The notes: generated from the letters alone by a model not told the origin. A stretch of DNA of 64,000 nt from CAXMST01 sp963700785 (GCA_963700785.1 CAVOYZ010000012.1:1-64000); one strand, 5' to 3'. Shown: positions 7,416 to 15,466, counted from the first letter of the stretch. Program-made: numbers and translations.

Positions 7416-8120
7416 ATGTGGGCGGAGAGCGATGGGCCACCGACACTGTCTGACGAGTCGCTGGAGAGCCAGGCCTTTCTGTTTGCGGACATCTCGGGCT
7501 TCACCGCGCTGACTGAGGCCCACGGCGACACGCAAGCGGCTGAGGTGGTCGAGCACTTCCTTGAGCACGCTTCAACCCTGCTCAATCGCTTCGGAGGTGA
7601 GCAGGTCAAGACAATCGGCGACGCGGTGATGGTCAGGGCGGAATCAGCCGCGGCTGCGGTGCGCTTCGGGATCGACCTCGCCCATCACGAGATGGCTCAG
7701 CACGAGCATCCGATGGTCGGTGTCGGCATAGCTTGGGGCACGGCAAGCGATCGCGGCGGCGACTGGATCGGTTCTACCGTCAACATTGCCGCTCGCATCG
7801 CCGAGTTGGCCGACCGCGGAGAGGTGCTGATCAGTGGGGAGGCCCGGGAGTCCGCGGGCGAGATTGAGGGAATCGACTTTCAGCGCCGCGGACCGGTTGC
7901 ACTCCGCGGCATCCGCCGTGAAGTCGAGATCTTCGAGGCCAAGTGTGAGGATGCCGCTGCGGTGCTGTTCATCGATCCGGTCTGCCGGATGGCTCTAGAT
8001 CCTGAACGTAGTCACGGGCGAGTGGAGTACGAGGGGCGCGACTACTACTTCTGCTCCGAGGACTGCATGGCCGTATTTCGACGGGATCCCGATCAATTCA
8101 TCGACCGTCCGCCAGGCTGA
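7416..8120 (+). CDS. class III nucleotide cyclase fused to a YHS metal-binding domain
   Basis: 234 residues. The cyclase domain (about residues 20-180) keeps the metal-binding Asp of FADISGFTALTEAHGD, the VKTIGDAVMV segment with the second Asp, and the VNIAARI motif with the Asn and Arg needed for catalysis. It therefore looks active, making cAMP or cGMP. The C-terminus (about 190-234) is a YHS domain: DPVCRMALD, then YYFCSEDC and AVFRRDP, with the cysteines expected to bind metal. YHS domains are best known from copper ATPases and metal-dependent enzymes. No membrane segment is seen. The gene follows SHOCT by 4 bases. Metal control of second-messenger synthesis is an inference from the fusion. 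Confidence 0.85.
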   Translation: MWAESDGPPTLSDESLESQAFLFADISGFTALTEAHGDTQAAEVVEHFLEHASTLLNRFGGEQVKTIGDAVMVRAESAAAAVRFGIDLAHHEMAQHEHPMVGVGIAWGTASDRGGDWIGSTVNIAARIAELADRGEVLISGEARESAGEIEGIDFQRRGPVALRGIRREVEIFEAKCEDAAAVLFIDPVCRMALDPERSHGRVEYEGRDYYFCSEDCMAVFRRDPDQFIDRPPG

Positions 8121-8129
8121 AGAGTGCCG

Positions 8130-8240
8130 TCACCGCGTCGAGACGAGCCGGTTGACCGCCTCGAGCAGCTCCTCGGTGCGCTCCTCGTGCTTTGGGCCGG
8201 TGGCTCCGATCACGCACTCGCGCGTGTGATCGTTGTTCGT
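8130..8240 (-). pseudogene. csoR: C-terminal remnant of a CsoR-family copper sensor
   Basis: The minus strand encodes about 36 residues: DHTRECVIGATG, then HEERTEELLEAVNRLVSTR, then stop. The His-x3-Cys of DHTREC matches the second and third copper ligands of CsoR, and the helical tail fits the family's C-terminus. An in-frame stop at 8241-8243 and no upstream start mean the N-terminal half is gone. The palindrome at 8259-8275 lies 16 bases beyond that stop. The piece is short, so the call rests on the metal-ligand pattern and context. Confidence 0.6.
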
Positions 8241-8258
8241 TCATTGACCCGGGCCAAT

Positions 8259-8275
8259 ATACTCCATAGGGGTAT
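8259..8275. promoter_or_regulatory. second CsoR-like operator
   Basis: ATACTCC-ATA-GGGGTAT is an inverted repeat with one mismatch. It resembles the perfect site at 7047-7063 and the TACCC/GGGTA operators of CsoR proteins. It lies upstream of the csoR remnant and of a cupin remnant. Confidence 0.55.
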
Positions 8276-8341
8276 TCCGGATCGCTCACCGAAACCTGGA
8301 GATCAAACCCTCGATCGTGTGAGGGCGGCGGGTTACCGTCG

Positions 8342-8587
8342 ATGTCGCGCTGCCCGCCCTCCAACTCACCTTACCCGTGTTCTTGGGCGCTGAAGGCTCA
8401 AGGTGTGAGCGTGGAGCAGCGCGTCGCGGGTGGACGGTTCGCAATGCGGATCTTCATGGATGACGGCTCAGAGGGCGAGATCGGCCCCGGCGATGTGGTG
8501 GCGATCCCTCCCGGACACGACGCTGAGATAGTCGGCGACGAGGCCTGCGTGATGCTCGACTTCGGCGACTACGCGAAGAGCGATTAG
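8342..8587 (+). pseudogene. C-terminal cupin remnant
   Basis: The frame's last 50 residues read as the second half of a cupin (MDDGSEGEIGPGDVVAIPPG, then HDAEIVGDEACVMLDFGDY). The first cupin motif with its His residues is absent. The first 20 residues of the frame do not look like any domain, so a GTG at about 8405 or no start at all is possible. Probably a truncated gene left by rearrangement. Confidence 0.55.
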
Positions 8588-8773
8588 CGGAACAGAGGCC
8601 CGGAGGTCCCGTGCTACTAGTGGTGGTACCGAACTGAGAGGAACTCAGCTGATCTCAGGGGACCTCGGGTGGCTTGGAAGAGCCGAACACCGTCCGTGGC
8701 AAGTCCCCGCACCGCCGGGCGGGCCGCCTCCGACCGACGGGACGGGGCGAGCCCGGGTCTCTAGGGTGGAGGA

Positions 8774-8878
8774 ATGCTCCCGCGAGTCGCATTGGTCGAG
8801 TTCCCCGCTGACGACGCCGATCGCGCCCGTCGCTTCTGGAGCGTGCGCAACCGTTTCGCGCTGGTGAAGGCCGAGTAG
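8774..8878 (+). pseudogene. N-terminal remnant of a glyoxalase-fold (VOC) protein
   Basis: After a TAGGGT box (8762-8767) and GGAGGA, an ATG opens MLPRVALVEFPADDADRARR followed by FWS. This is the typical first strand and helix of VOC-superfamily proteins. After that the frame reads an unrelated short tail and stops at 34 residues, where a complete protein would have about 120. The promoter and start survive but the body is missing. Confidence 0.5.
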
Positions 8879-8889
8879 GGAGGCCGGCT

Positions 8890-9150
8890 ATGGCAGACGG
8901 CACCTACGTGCTCACCACCGCCACCGGCGAGCCGTTCGAGTCCATGACGCCGGGAGAGCTCGGCGCTAGTCGCCGCACTCGCATCTACGGGCGCCTCGAC
9001 TGCCCCACCGCGCTGAAGACGCTGCGGCGGGGCGGCTACAGCAGCCACCGCGTCTTCTTCGCCGATCAGAAGACCGCCCTCGCCGCGGGCTATCGCCCTT
9101 GCCGGACCTGCATGAAGGCCGACTACGACGCGTGGAAGGCGAACCGGTAG
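8890..9150 (+). CDS. Ada-type metal-binding domain protein
   Basis: An 86-residue stand-alone domain like the N-terminal zinc domain of the Ada methyl-phosphotriester repair protein. It has TRIYGRLDCPTAL, then SSHRVFFADQKTALAAGYRP with CRTC. Three of the four expected cysteines are present; the first (YCR in Ada) is Gly here. No methyltransferase domain is attached, so direct repair activity is uncertain. A GGGAGG ribosome site precedes ATG. It stands between gene remnants and a small winged-helix gene. Confidence 0.75.
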   Translation: MADGTYVLTTATGEPFESMTPGELGASRRTRIYGRLDCPTALKTLRRGGYSSHRVFFADQKTALAAGYRPCRTCMKADYDAWKANR

Positions 9151-9243
9151 GGCGGGGATGGGCGGCTCGACGATTCGTGCGTCGAGCGAGAAATCAGGAC
9201 GAGGAACGATCGTCGTGAATTAGGCCAAACGCAGCAGGCGGGC

Positions 9244-9249
9244 TAGAGT
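9244..9249 (+). promoter_or_regulatory. -10 box (TAGAGT) of the small winged-helix gene
   Basis: TAGAGT ends 7 bases before ATG at 9257, with no ribosome site between them. This supports ATG 9257 over the upstream GTG at 9248. Confidence 0.5.
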
Positions 9250-9256
9250 GCCTCGA

Positions 9257-9463
9257 ATGGCAAAGGAAGCAACTCAAGAGCAGGTGCTCGAGGCAGCGCG
9301 TTCACTCGGTCGAGATGAGTTCACCCGCAAGGATGTTGCCGACGAGCTGGGCACCGAGGTCTCGGCGATGCAGCCGAGCTGGAAGGCCGCTAAGCAAGCG
9401 GGCCGGTTGGAGAAGGTCCGCGACGAGGGTGGCAAGCGCCACTTTCGGCTGGTGGACCACTAG
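9257..9463 (+). CDS. small winged-helix-like protein
   Basis: 68 residues beginning MAKEATQEQVLEAARSLG. The pattern is a helix, a helix-turn-helix (TRKDVADELGTEVSAMQPSW) and a wing-like end (GGKRHFRL), suggesting a single DNA-binding winged helix with no effector domain. Function is unknown. It may act as a small regulator or be a partner of a neighbouring gene. Confidence 0.65.
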   Translation: MAKEATQEQVLEAARSLGRDEFTRKDVADELGTEVSAMQPSWKAAKQAGRLEKVRDEGGKRHFRLVDH

Positions 9464-9886
9464 CTCCCCGCGCGGGGTCCGCCAGGGCCTCGGTGGTATG
9501 GACCGTAGATCCGCTCTCGAAAGCGGTAGCTCGGCGTAAGCTCTGCCCGAACTCGCTGCACGATCGGTGCGTGGTGGCGAGAAACGAAGCGGGCCGCCTA
9601 TTCGTTCTCGCTACCACCGCTTGTTCATGCGGGCTGCCGAGCCTGAGACCGACGGTCAGGCTACGAAACCGAAGGTCGCCCTAGCGCCAGAGGCCGTGAG
9701 TGTCCCGCGCAGATCGAGACCGGTGTGGGTTCCCCGCAAACTGGTTCGCGGTCGCTACGGATCACTGAGCTTCGGGCGAGATATAGGTTCCGCGTGCATG
9801 GCCTCAGTCGCTACCAGCGTTGAAACGTCGGCTGAGGCGCATCGAGTTGCTGCCGCGGTCACTGCGTGCCTTGAGGCCCCCCCCAA
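9464..9886. other. gene-poor stretch with repeat copy c
   Basis: Holds the best-formed copy of the dispersed hairpin (9552-9632). A possible 30-codon frame at 9799-9888 follows a GATATAGGT element. No conserved protein is recognisable. An eight-C run precedes the next gene. Confidence 0.5.
9552..9632 (+). repeat. dispersed palindromic repeat copy c
   Basis: Left arm GTGGTGGCGAGAAACGAA (9571-9588) pairs with right arm TTCGTTCTCGCTACCAC (9601-9617): 17 base pairs with one G-T wobble and one bulged A around a 12-base loop. The mini-hairpin CCGC-TTGTTCAT-GCGG follows. This is the cleanest copy of the family. Confidence 0.75.
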
Positions 9887-10867
9887 GTGATGACCGTCGA
9901 CCCCGCGAAAGACAGCCCCACTGCCGACCCTGACGCAAAGGGCGATGGAAGTTTCCCAATCACGGTCGAGCAGATCACGAAGCGCTACGGCGAGAACACC
10001 GTAGTGAGCGACCTGTCGTTCGTCGCCCGTCCCGGACGGGTGACCGGGTTCCTTGGGCCGAACGGGTCGGGCAAGTCGACGACGATGAAGATCATGCTCG
10101 GCCTCGCATCGAGCGAGAGCGGCCGTGCAACGATTGGCGGAATCAGCTACCGGGACCTACCCGATCCCCCGGCGATCGTCGGCGCGCTTCTGGAGTCCAA
10201 CGCGTTTCATCCGGGTCGCAGCGGTCGCAACCATCTGCGGATCCTCGCCGATGCCGACGGGATCGACCTGGGCCGGGTGGACGAGGTGCTCGAGCTCGTG
10301 GGGCTCGAAGATGCGGCTGATCGTCGCGTCGGCGCCTACTCGCTCGGCATGCGACAGCGCCTCGGCTTTGCAGGCGCCCTGCTGGGCGATCCGCCGGTGC
10401 TGGTCCTGGACGAGCCGGCCAACGGACTCGACCCGCAGGGGATCCACGAGATGCGGGACCTGCTGCGGGCTCGGGCCGCCAAGGGCCACACGGTGCTCGT
10501 GTCCAGCCATCTTCTGTCCGAAGTCGAGTTGCTCGCCGATGACCTCGTCGTGTTGAACCGTGGCCGTCTGGTCACCGCCGGGTCGATGAGCGAGCTGCAG
10601 GAGGCGGCGACGCTTGTCCGGGCGTCCGCCTCGAAGCGTTTGCAGGATTTGCTCGGGGCCGAAGGCGCAGCTGTCGACAGCGACGGCGACGCGCTCGTGA
10701 TCCGCGGCATGCCGATCGAGGAGATCGGCCAGCGGGCCTTCGACGCCGGCATCCCGCTTCAGGAGCTGTCGCCGCACGCCGGATCGCTCGAGGAGCGGTT
10801 CCTGCGATGGACCAGCGACCCTGAGGGCGGCGACGCCGATGGCATCGGGGAGGAGGTTCGGCCATGA
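9887..10867 (+). CDS. ABC transporter ATP-binding protein
   Basis: 326 residues. Walker A is GPNGSGKST, the Q-loop region is ALLESNAFHPGRSG, the signature is YSLGMRQRLG, Walker B is VLVLDEP and the H loop is VSSHLL. The length and C-terminal extension fit ATPases that drive drug- or bacteriocin-type ABC-2 exporters. GTG 9887 and ATG 9890 are both possible starts. Its stop overlaps the ATG of the permease gene, so the pair is translationally coupled. Confidence 0.9.
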   Translation: MMTVDPAKDSPTADPDAKGDGSFPITVEQITKRYGENTVVSDLSFVARPGRVTGFLGPNGSGKSTTMKIMLGLASSESGRATIGGISYRDLPDPPAIVGALLESNAFHPGRSGRNHLRILADADGIDLGRVDEVLELVGLEDAADRRVGAYSLGMRQRLGFAGALLGDPPVLVLDEPANGLDPQGIHEMRDLLRARAAKGHTVLVSSHLLSEVELLADDLVVLNRGRLVTAGSMSELQEAATLVRASASKRLQDLLGAEGAAVDSDGDALVIRGMPIEEIGQRAFDAGIPLQELSPHAGSLEERFLRWTSDPEGGDADGIGEEVRP

Positions 10868-11631
10868 CCTGGGCACGCCTCGTCCGCGCGGAGCTCCGCA
10901 AGCTGACCACGACGAACATGCCCTGGGCGTTCCTCGCCGTGCTCGTGGTCATCAGCGCCATCAATGCCTTCGCGGTCATCTGGGGGACCGATTTCGACGG
11001 AACCAAGACCTTCATCTCCACCGCCGCCGACCAGCAGTCGCTGATCGCGTTCGCCGCGAACGCCACGCTCATCGCCGGGCTTTTCGGCGCGATTGCGGTC
11101 GCCCGCGAGTACGGCCACGGCACGGTGATCCCGACGTTCTTGAGCTCACCCCGTCGCGACCGGGCCGTGCTCGCCCAGCTTGTTGCAGTCGCGATCGGCG
11201 GCGCGGTCCTAGGACTGGTTGGCGCGGCACTGACCACAGTGGCAGTGGCTTTAGCGCTACCGACGACTGAGTTCGGGTTCATGGTCTCTGCTGCCGACGT
11301 CGTTCGTGTCCTCACAGCCGCGTCCTTCGCCGGTGCCGCCGGAGCCGTGCTTGGAGCCGGGATTGGCGCGATCGTGCGCAACACCGGCGGGGCCGTCACC
11401 GGTGCGGTGCTGGCGCTGATCATCGCTCCGCCGTTGATCGTGCAGCTGATCAACGACGCCAGCCAGTGGGTGCCCTCGGCGCTGGCCGTGGCCTTGTCCG
11501 GGGTCGAACCGGAGGCCGCCGGCGTGGAGAGCCAGGCCGGTACGCTCGCCGCCCTGCTCGTGCTGGCCGCCTGGGCTCTCGTCCCGGCGGCGATCGGGCT
11601 GCTGTCGGTGCTGCGACGCGACGTCGTCTAG
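10864..11631 (+). CDS. ABC-2-type transporter permease
   Basis: 255 residues with about six membrane segments. The first follows TNMPWAFLAVLVVISAINAF, and the family loop AREYGHGTVIPTFLSSPRR stands after the second. It pairs with the ATPase just upstream (ATGA overlap) to form an ABC exporter. The substrate is unknown. Confidence 0.85.
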   Translation: MTWARLVRAELRKLTTTNMPWAFLAVLVVISAINAFAVIWGTDFDGTKTFISTAADQQSLIAFAANATLIAGLFGAIAVAREYGHGTVIPTFLSSPRRDRAVLAQLVAVAIGGAVLGLVGAALTTVAVALALPTTEFGFMVSAADVVRVLTAASFAGAAGAVLGAGIGAIVRNTGGAVTGAVLALIIAPPLIVQLINDASQWVPSALAVALSGVEPEAAGVESQAGTLAALLVLAAWALVPAAIGLLSVLRRDVV

Positions 11632-11879
11632 GTCGCCTGGGACGCGTGCCTAGAGGGGGCCGGTCGATTTTCGGGAGACGATCTGCGTGCTCGCGACGCG
11701 ATCGCCGGCAGCCTGTCCACGGGAAAGCCGACGAGGGCGGCGGCGTCGCGTCGCTGGGTCCGGCTTCACGGGTAACGGGAGAGCCATGCGGTCCGTGAAA
11801 GAGCAGGAACCGCCGCACCGTAGAAACTACGATTGCGAATAGCAAGCCCACCTCGGACGTAGGAGCGCCCGCGCGCTAC

Positions 11880-11885
11880 TAGCCT
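11880..11885 (+). promoter_or_regulatory. -10 box (TAGCCT) of the CPBP protease gene
   Basis: TAGCCT ends 8 bases before ATG 11894. The rest of the 262-base gap after the ABC genes shows no gene or clear structure. Confidence 0.45.
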
Positions 11886-11893
11886 CCAGGTCG

Positions 11894-12814
11894 ATGGGAG
11901 CAACGCTCAAAGCGCGGATCACCGCGCGCCCGGTCGGCGCCTTCTTCGTCCTCACCTTCCTGATTTCCTGGACGCTAATGACGCCAGGCATGATCGTCGG
12001 CCTCGATAGCCTCGCGGCGATCCCGTTCTTCGTTGGCGTCTACGGGCCCGCCACCGCCGCCGCGATCGTCACCCGCGCCGAGGGCGGCTCGATCCGCGTC
12101 TGGCTGCGCTCGATCTTCCGCTGGCGCGTGGGACGCCGCTGGTACGTGATCGCGTTCCTCTTCCCGTTCGCGCTTGCGATCGTGGCCAGCGCCGAGTTCG
12201 CGCTGGCCGGCCAGGATCTCGACTTCGGCATGGCCGGAGAGAACGCCGCCTCGATCGCCCCCTACCTGATCTTCTGCCTGCTGATCAACGGCGGCCCCGA
12301 GGAGCCCGGCTGGCGCGGCTTCGCCCTGCCGCGCCTGCAGGAGCGGATGTCGCCGGTACGGGCAACGATCACGCTCGGCATCCCCTGGGGCCTCTGGCAC
12401 TTCCCGCTGCTGCTCGCCGTTGACAACCCCGACCACGACCTCGCCACCCCCGCCTTCATCGCGCTGCTGTTCTGGACTCTCGGTGGCATCGTTGCCTACG
12501 CCTTCACCTACACCTACATGTGGAACAAGACCCGCAGCATCGTCATCTGCATGCTCCTTCACGCCTCCTACAACACCGCCCTCGGCACCGTCATCCTGAG
12601 GCCCGAGGACGAGCAGGTGGGTGACGTCTACGTCACGCTGAGCCTTGCCATCACCGGGACTCTGTGGCTTGCCGTGGTGGCGCTGATCTGGGCGACGAAC
12701 GGGAGGCTGGGCCTGGAACCGGAAACGCCGGCGCCGCCTGCACCCACCGGAGTGTCGCAGCGGGAGCGCCGCGGCACAGATCCGGTGCTGGTGGGGGCCG
12801 GGAGCTCGGGCTAA
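11894..12814 (+). CDS. CPBP-family intramembrane metalloprotease
   Basis: 306 residues with about eight hydrophobic segments. The three CPBP (Abi/CAAX-like) motifs are present in order: GPEEPGWRGFALP (Glu-Glu and Arg), GLWHFP (His) and LLHASYNTALG (His and Asn). It should cleave a peptide within the membrane; the substrate is unknown. In other bacteria such proteins process prenylated peptides or give immunity to bacteriocins. It may start a short operon with the next two genes. Confidence 0.85.
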   Translation: MGATLKARITARPVGAFFVLTFLISWTLMTPGMIVGLDSLAAIPFFVGVYGPATAAAIVTRAEGGSIRVWLRSIFRWRVGRRWYVIAFLFPFALAIVASAEFALAGQDLDFGMAGENAASIAPYLIFCLLINGGPEEPGWRGFALPRLQERMSPVRATITLGIPWGLWHFPLLLAVDNPDHDLATPAFIALLFWTLGGIVAYAFTYTYMWNKTRSIVICMLLHASYNTALGTVILRPEDEQVGDVYVTLSLAITGTLWLAVVALIWATNGRLGLEPETPAPPAPTGVSQRERRGTDPVLVGAGSSG

Positions 12815-12850
12815 CCGGGACTGTTCGAGGTCACCCTGCACGCTTACCGG

Positions 12851-13486
12851 ATGAAGCGCGGACGAAGGCCACCCAGCGTCGTTTCGATCCTGTTTGGTGC
12901 GGCTGGCCTGCTGCTGATCTACCTGCGGTTTCTGCGCCCATGGCACCTGCGCTGGGGCGCGACTGAGGAGGAGGCTGAAGCATCAATGCCCGGCGACGAG
13001 CTAATAGCCGAGCCGACGCTCGTCTCCAGCCGGGCGGTGACGATCGACGCCTCCCCGGACGCTGTATGGCCTTGGCTCGCTCAGATTGGCCAGGGGCGCG
13101 GCGGCTTCTACAGCTACGACTGGATCGAGAACTTGATCGGGCTCAACATCCACAGCTCCGATCGCATCCTCGAGGAACATCAGCGACCGCGGGTCGGTGA
13201 TCGCGTGGCGCTGGCGGCCGACGGCTCGGGCCTCGACGTCGAGCGGGTGGAGCCGGGGCGGGCCCTCGTCCTGCGCGAGCCGGACGGCGGCTGGACGTGG
13301 GCCTTTACGCTGAACTCGACCGACGGCACGACCCGCCTGGTAGCCCGCAACCGCTGGACCACCGCCGGCGGACCCTTGGGCTTCCGGTTGTACATGGCCC
13401 TGATCGATCCCGCTGCGTTCATCATGGAGCGCAAGATGCTGCTCGGGATCAAAGAGCGCGCGGAGCGGGCTGGGTCGACGGGATGA
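12851..13486 (+). CDS. membrane-anchored SRPBCC-type protein
   Basis: 211 residues. An N-terminal membrane segment (SILFGAAGLLLIYLRF) is followed by a START/SRPBCC-like domain (SRAVTIDASPDAVWPWLAQI, then GRGGFYSYDWIENL). These domains bind hydrophobic ligands; the ligand is unknown. The last codons overlap the ATG of the following membrane-protein gene. Confidence 0.75.
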   Translation: MKRGRRPPSVVSILFGAAGLLLIYLRFLRPWHLRWGATEEEAEASMPGDELIAEPTLVSSRAVTIDASPDAVWPWLAQIGQGRGGFYSYDWIENLIGLNIHSSDRILEEHQRPRVGDRVALAADGSGLDVERVEPGRALVLREPDGGWTWAFTLNSTDGTTRLVARNRWTTAGGPLGFRLYMALIDPAAFIMERKMLLGIKERAERAGSTG

Positions 13487-13812
13487 GCCTTCTCGCCGGC
13501 CTGTTCCTGGTTGCCCACGGGCTCGTGCACCTTGCGGTTTGGGTCGCTCCCCCGCCCCCCGATGCCCCATTCGACTCGCGCCGCTCGTGGTTGCTGGGAG
13601 ATGCCAGCTCGCTCTCGCAAACGCTGGCGATCGCGGCCTGCGCGGTCTTTGTGCTCGCCGGTGTCCTGGTGATCGCTGCAGCCGACCTCGGAGCGACCCT
13701 CGCCCTCGCGGGTGCGGTCACCTCGCTCGTTCTCGTCCTGTTGACCTTCAACCGATGGTTCGTCTTCGCGGTCGCGATCAACGTCGCGATTATCGCCATC
13801 GCACTTGATTGA
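13483..13812 (+). CDS. small four-helix membrane protein
   Basis: 109 residues, nearly all hydrophobic, with about four membrane segments. ATG 13483 overlaps the upstream stop (ATGA), showing coupling with the SRPBCC protein. No family is recognised. The frame is open further upstream, but that part is a shadow of the preceding gene. Confidence 0.65.
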   Translation: MSLLAGLFLVAHGLVHLAVWVAPPPPDAPFDSRRSWLLGDASSLSQTLAIAACAVFVLAGVLVIAAADLGATLALAGAVTSLVLVLLTFNRWFVFAVAINVAIIAIALD

Positions 13813-13830
13813 GCGCTGTCGGATTGCCGG

Positions 13831-14541
13831 CTACTCGTCGCCGGATCCCGCGAGCCTCGCCACCCGCTCACGGAACAGACGCCAGCGCCGCTCGTTGTCG
13901 TGCACGAGCGAGGCGCTCAGTGCCGCCAGGTCGGCAGCGTGATCGATCAGCTCACAGGCTGAGTGGAGGTAGGCTGGCGACTGCCGGGGACCCTCCAGGT
14001 CCTCTCGAATGGCTGCCGGTGAGAAGTCGAGGTGCTCGAGGACCGCGCCGGCCCGCTCCAGGTTTCGAGCCACGAGTCTGGCCAGCGAGGCGGCCTGCCA
14101 GTCGTTGGAGATGATCCGGTGGCGCTCGGCGAGCAGGTCGGCGAGCTCGGGGAACCGCAGCAGGCCCTCGGCGACCTCCCAGCTGGTCTCCATCGCCTGG
14201 ACGAGCCACTCGCCCGCCTCGGCGTTCCCCTGCGCGGCGGATTGCAGCTCGCGCTTGATTCGCCCGATCTCCGCCGGCTCGCCCTCTCCCTCCATGAACA
14301 GGATCCCGGCGAGCTCTATCGCTCGCTCGTCGTTGAGGTCCTCGGAGCCCGAGAACGGGCTCGCCGCCTCAGGCTCGTCTGGATCAACGATCGACCAGCG
14401 CTCAGCGAGCGCCCTCAGGGCCGTCGAGGTGCGGTTTAGGGCGACCGCTTCCTCAAGCGGAGCCCTTGCGTAGAACTTCTCGTGCTCGCGGTGGTAGCGA
14501 GCGAGGTTCTCGGCCATCTGCAGGAACGGGTCCGAGGTCAC
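13831..14541 (-). CDS. uncharacterised helical protein
   Basis: 236 residues, soluble and rich in Glu, Ala, Leu and Arg, with predicted helices throughout (for example LARYHREHEKFYARAPLEEA and WEVAEGLLRFPELADLLAER). GTG at 14541 is chosen because a TACGGT box (14548-14553 on the minus strand) ends 6 bases before it and the region upstream is not protein-like. No known family is recognised. It converges on the small membrane protein. Confidence 0.6.
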   Translation of the reverse strand: MTSDPFLQMAENLARYHREHEKFYARAPLEEAVALNRTSTALRALAERWSIVDPDEPEAASPFSGSEDLNDERAIELAGILFMEGEGEPAEIGRIKRELQSAAQGNAEAGEWLVQAMETSWEVAEGLLRFPELADLLAERHRIISNDWQAASLARLVARNLERAGAVLEHLDFSPAAIREDLEGPRQSPAYLHSACELIDHAADLAALSASLVHDNERRWRLFRERVARLAGSGDE

Positions 14542-14763
14542 CAGGGGACCGTAGCGCCTAGTGTCCAGAGGATCAGCAGGCCACGATGTCTCGCAACAGC
14601 CGGAGCCCTCGCAGCGGCGGCCACGCGGCGGGTGCAGGCGTTGAGCGATGCAGCGATCAGGGGCATCTGCCATGGGAACCAGACGCCCGTGTCGCGCAGC
14701 CGTCCTAGGTTCTTACATCCGGCGTGAGACCTCACACTGCCGCCTCAGCGTGAAGGCGGGAGC

Positions 14764-15005
14764 TCAGCTCCGTAGGCGCGACCGCTCGACGATCCGCGGG
14801 TGGTAGCGAGAAACGAATCGGGCCCCCGCTATGTTCGTCACTACCGCGCTCGAGCCCTCCGCCAGGAGGGTTTCTGCGTTCTGGAAGGCATCGGCGACAG
14901 CCTCCGACACCGTCGCCGAGAGCTCCACGCGGCCTTCCCGCTTGTCGTAGGCGATCTGAAGGCGTCGTTTCTGGCGGAAGTGCTCGACCGACCGGCACGG
15001 CAGCC
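14764..15005 (-). pseudogene. C-terminal remnant of a recombinase-like gene, copy 1
   Basis: Reading the minus strand, the frame encodes LQIAYDKREGRVELSATVSE, then ADAFQNAETLLAEGSSAVVT, then NIAGARFVSRYHPRIVERS. This resembles the C-terminal tail of actinobacterial site-specific serine recombinases (the LQIxYDK...ATV...SSxVVT pattern). The catalytic domain is absent. A near-duplicate lies at 18548-18772. Its last 60 bases are one version of the dispersed repeat. The family call is from memory of such tails. Confidence 0.5.
14785..14850 (+). repeat. dispersed repeat copy d
   Basis: CTCGACGATCCGCGG, left arm GTGGTAGCGAGAAACGAATC, GC-rich loop, then a degenerate right arm ending CACTACCGC. Nearly identical to copy g at 18548. 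It overlaps the recombinase remnant's 3' end. Confidence 0.65.
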
Positions 15006-15025
15006 GCCGACGGAACCTAGTCCGG

Positions 15026-15031
15026 TACCGT
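15026..15031 (+). promoter_or_regulatory. -10 box (TACCGT) of the NTF2-like gene
   Basis: TACCGT ends 9 bases before ATG 15041. No ribosome site is present. Confidence 0.4.
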
Positions 15032-15040
15032 CGTCTTGAG

Positions 15041-15448
15041 ATGGGAACTCCCCCCGACTTTCCGGCGACCAAGGTCGACACGATCGGCGGCCGGTTCGCC
15101 CGCGGGCTTGCCGCCAAGGATTCCGGCAGCATCCGCGATCTCCTCCATAGAGAGATCGACCTCCGCGGTCTGACGCCAAACCGTAGCTGGGAGGCGGTTG
15201 GTCCCGATGCGGTCCTGACGTTGCTGCTCCGAGACTGGTTCGAGGACTCCGACGAGATCGAGGCCATCGAGCAGCTCGAGACCGACGCCTTCTCCGACTG
15301 CGAGCGCGTCGGCTACCGCTTCCGGGTGAACCGACCCGGCGGGCGCTCGCTCGTCGAACAGCAGGTCTACCTCACCGCTCGCGACGGCAGGATCGACTGG
15401 ATGCGCATCGTCTGCTCCGGCTTCCGCCTGGTCAGTCCCAACGAGTAG
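15041..15448 (+). CDS. SnoaL/NTF2-like protein
   Basis: 135 residues with the pattern of the small cone-shaped NTF2-like fold. An N-terminal helix (GRFARGLAAKDSGSIRDLLH) is followed by a hydrophobic loop and beta strands (VGYRFRVNRPGG, VEQQVYLTARDGRIDWMRIV). Members bind small molecules or act as cyclases, but the function here cannot be predicted. It is flanked by repeat copies d and e. Confidence 0.65.
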   Translation: MGTPPDFPATKVDTIGGRFARGLAAKDSGSIRDLLHREIDLRGLTPNRSWEAVGPDAVLTLLLRDWFEDSDEIEAIEQLETDAFSDCERVGYRFRVNRPGGRSLVEQQVYLTARDGRIDWMRIVCSGFRLVSPNE

Positions 15449-15466
15449 CTGGGCCGGCCAACGGGA

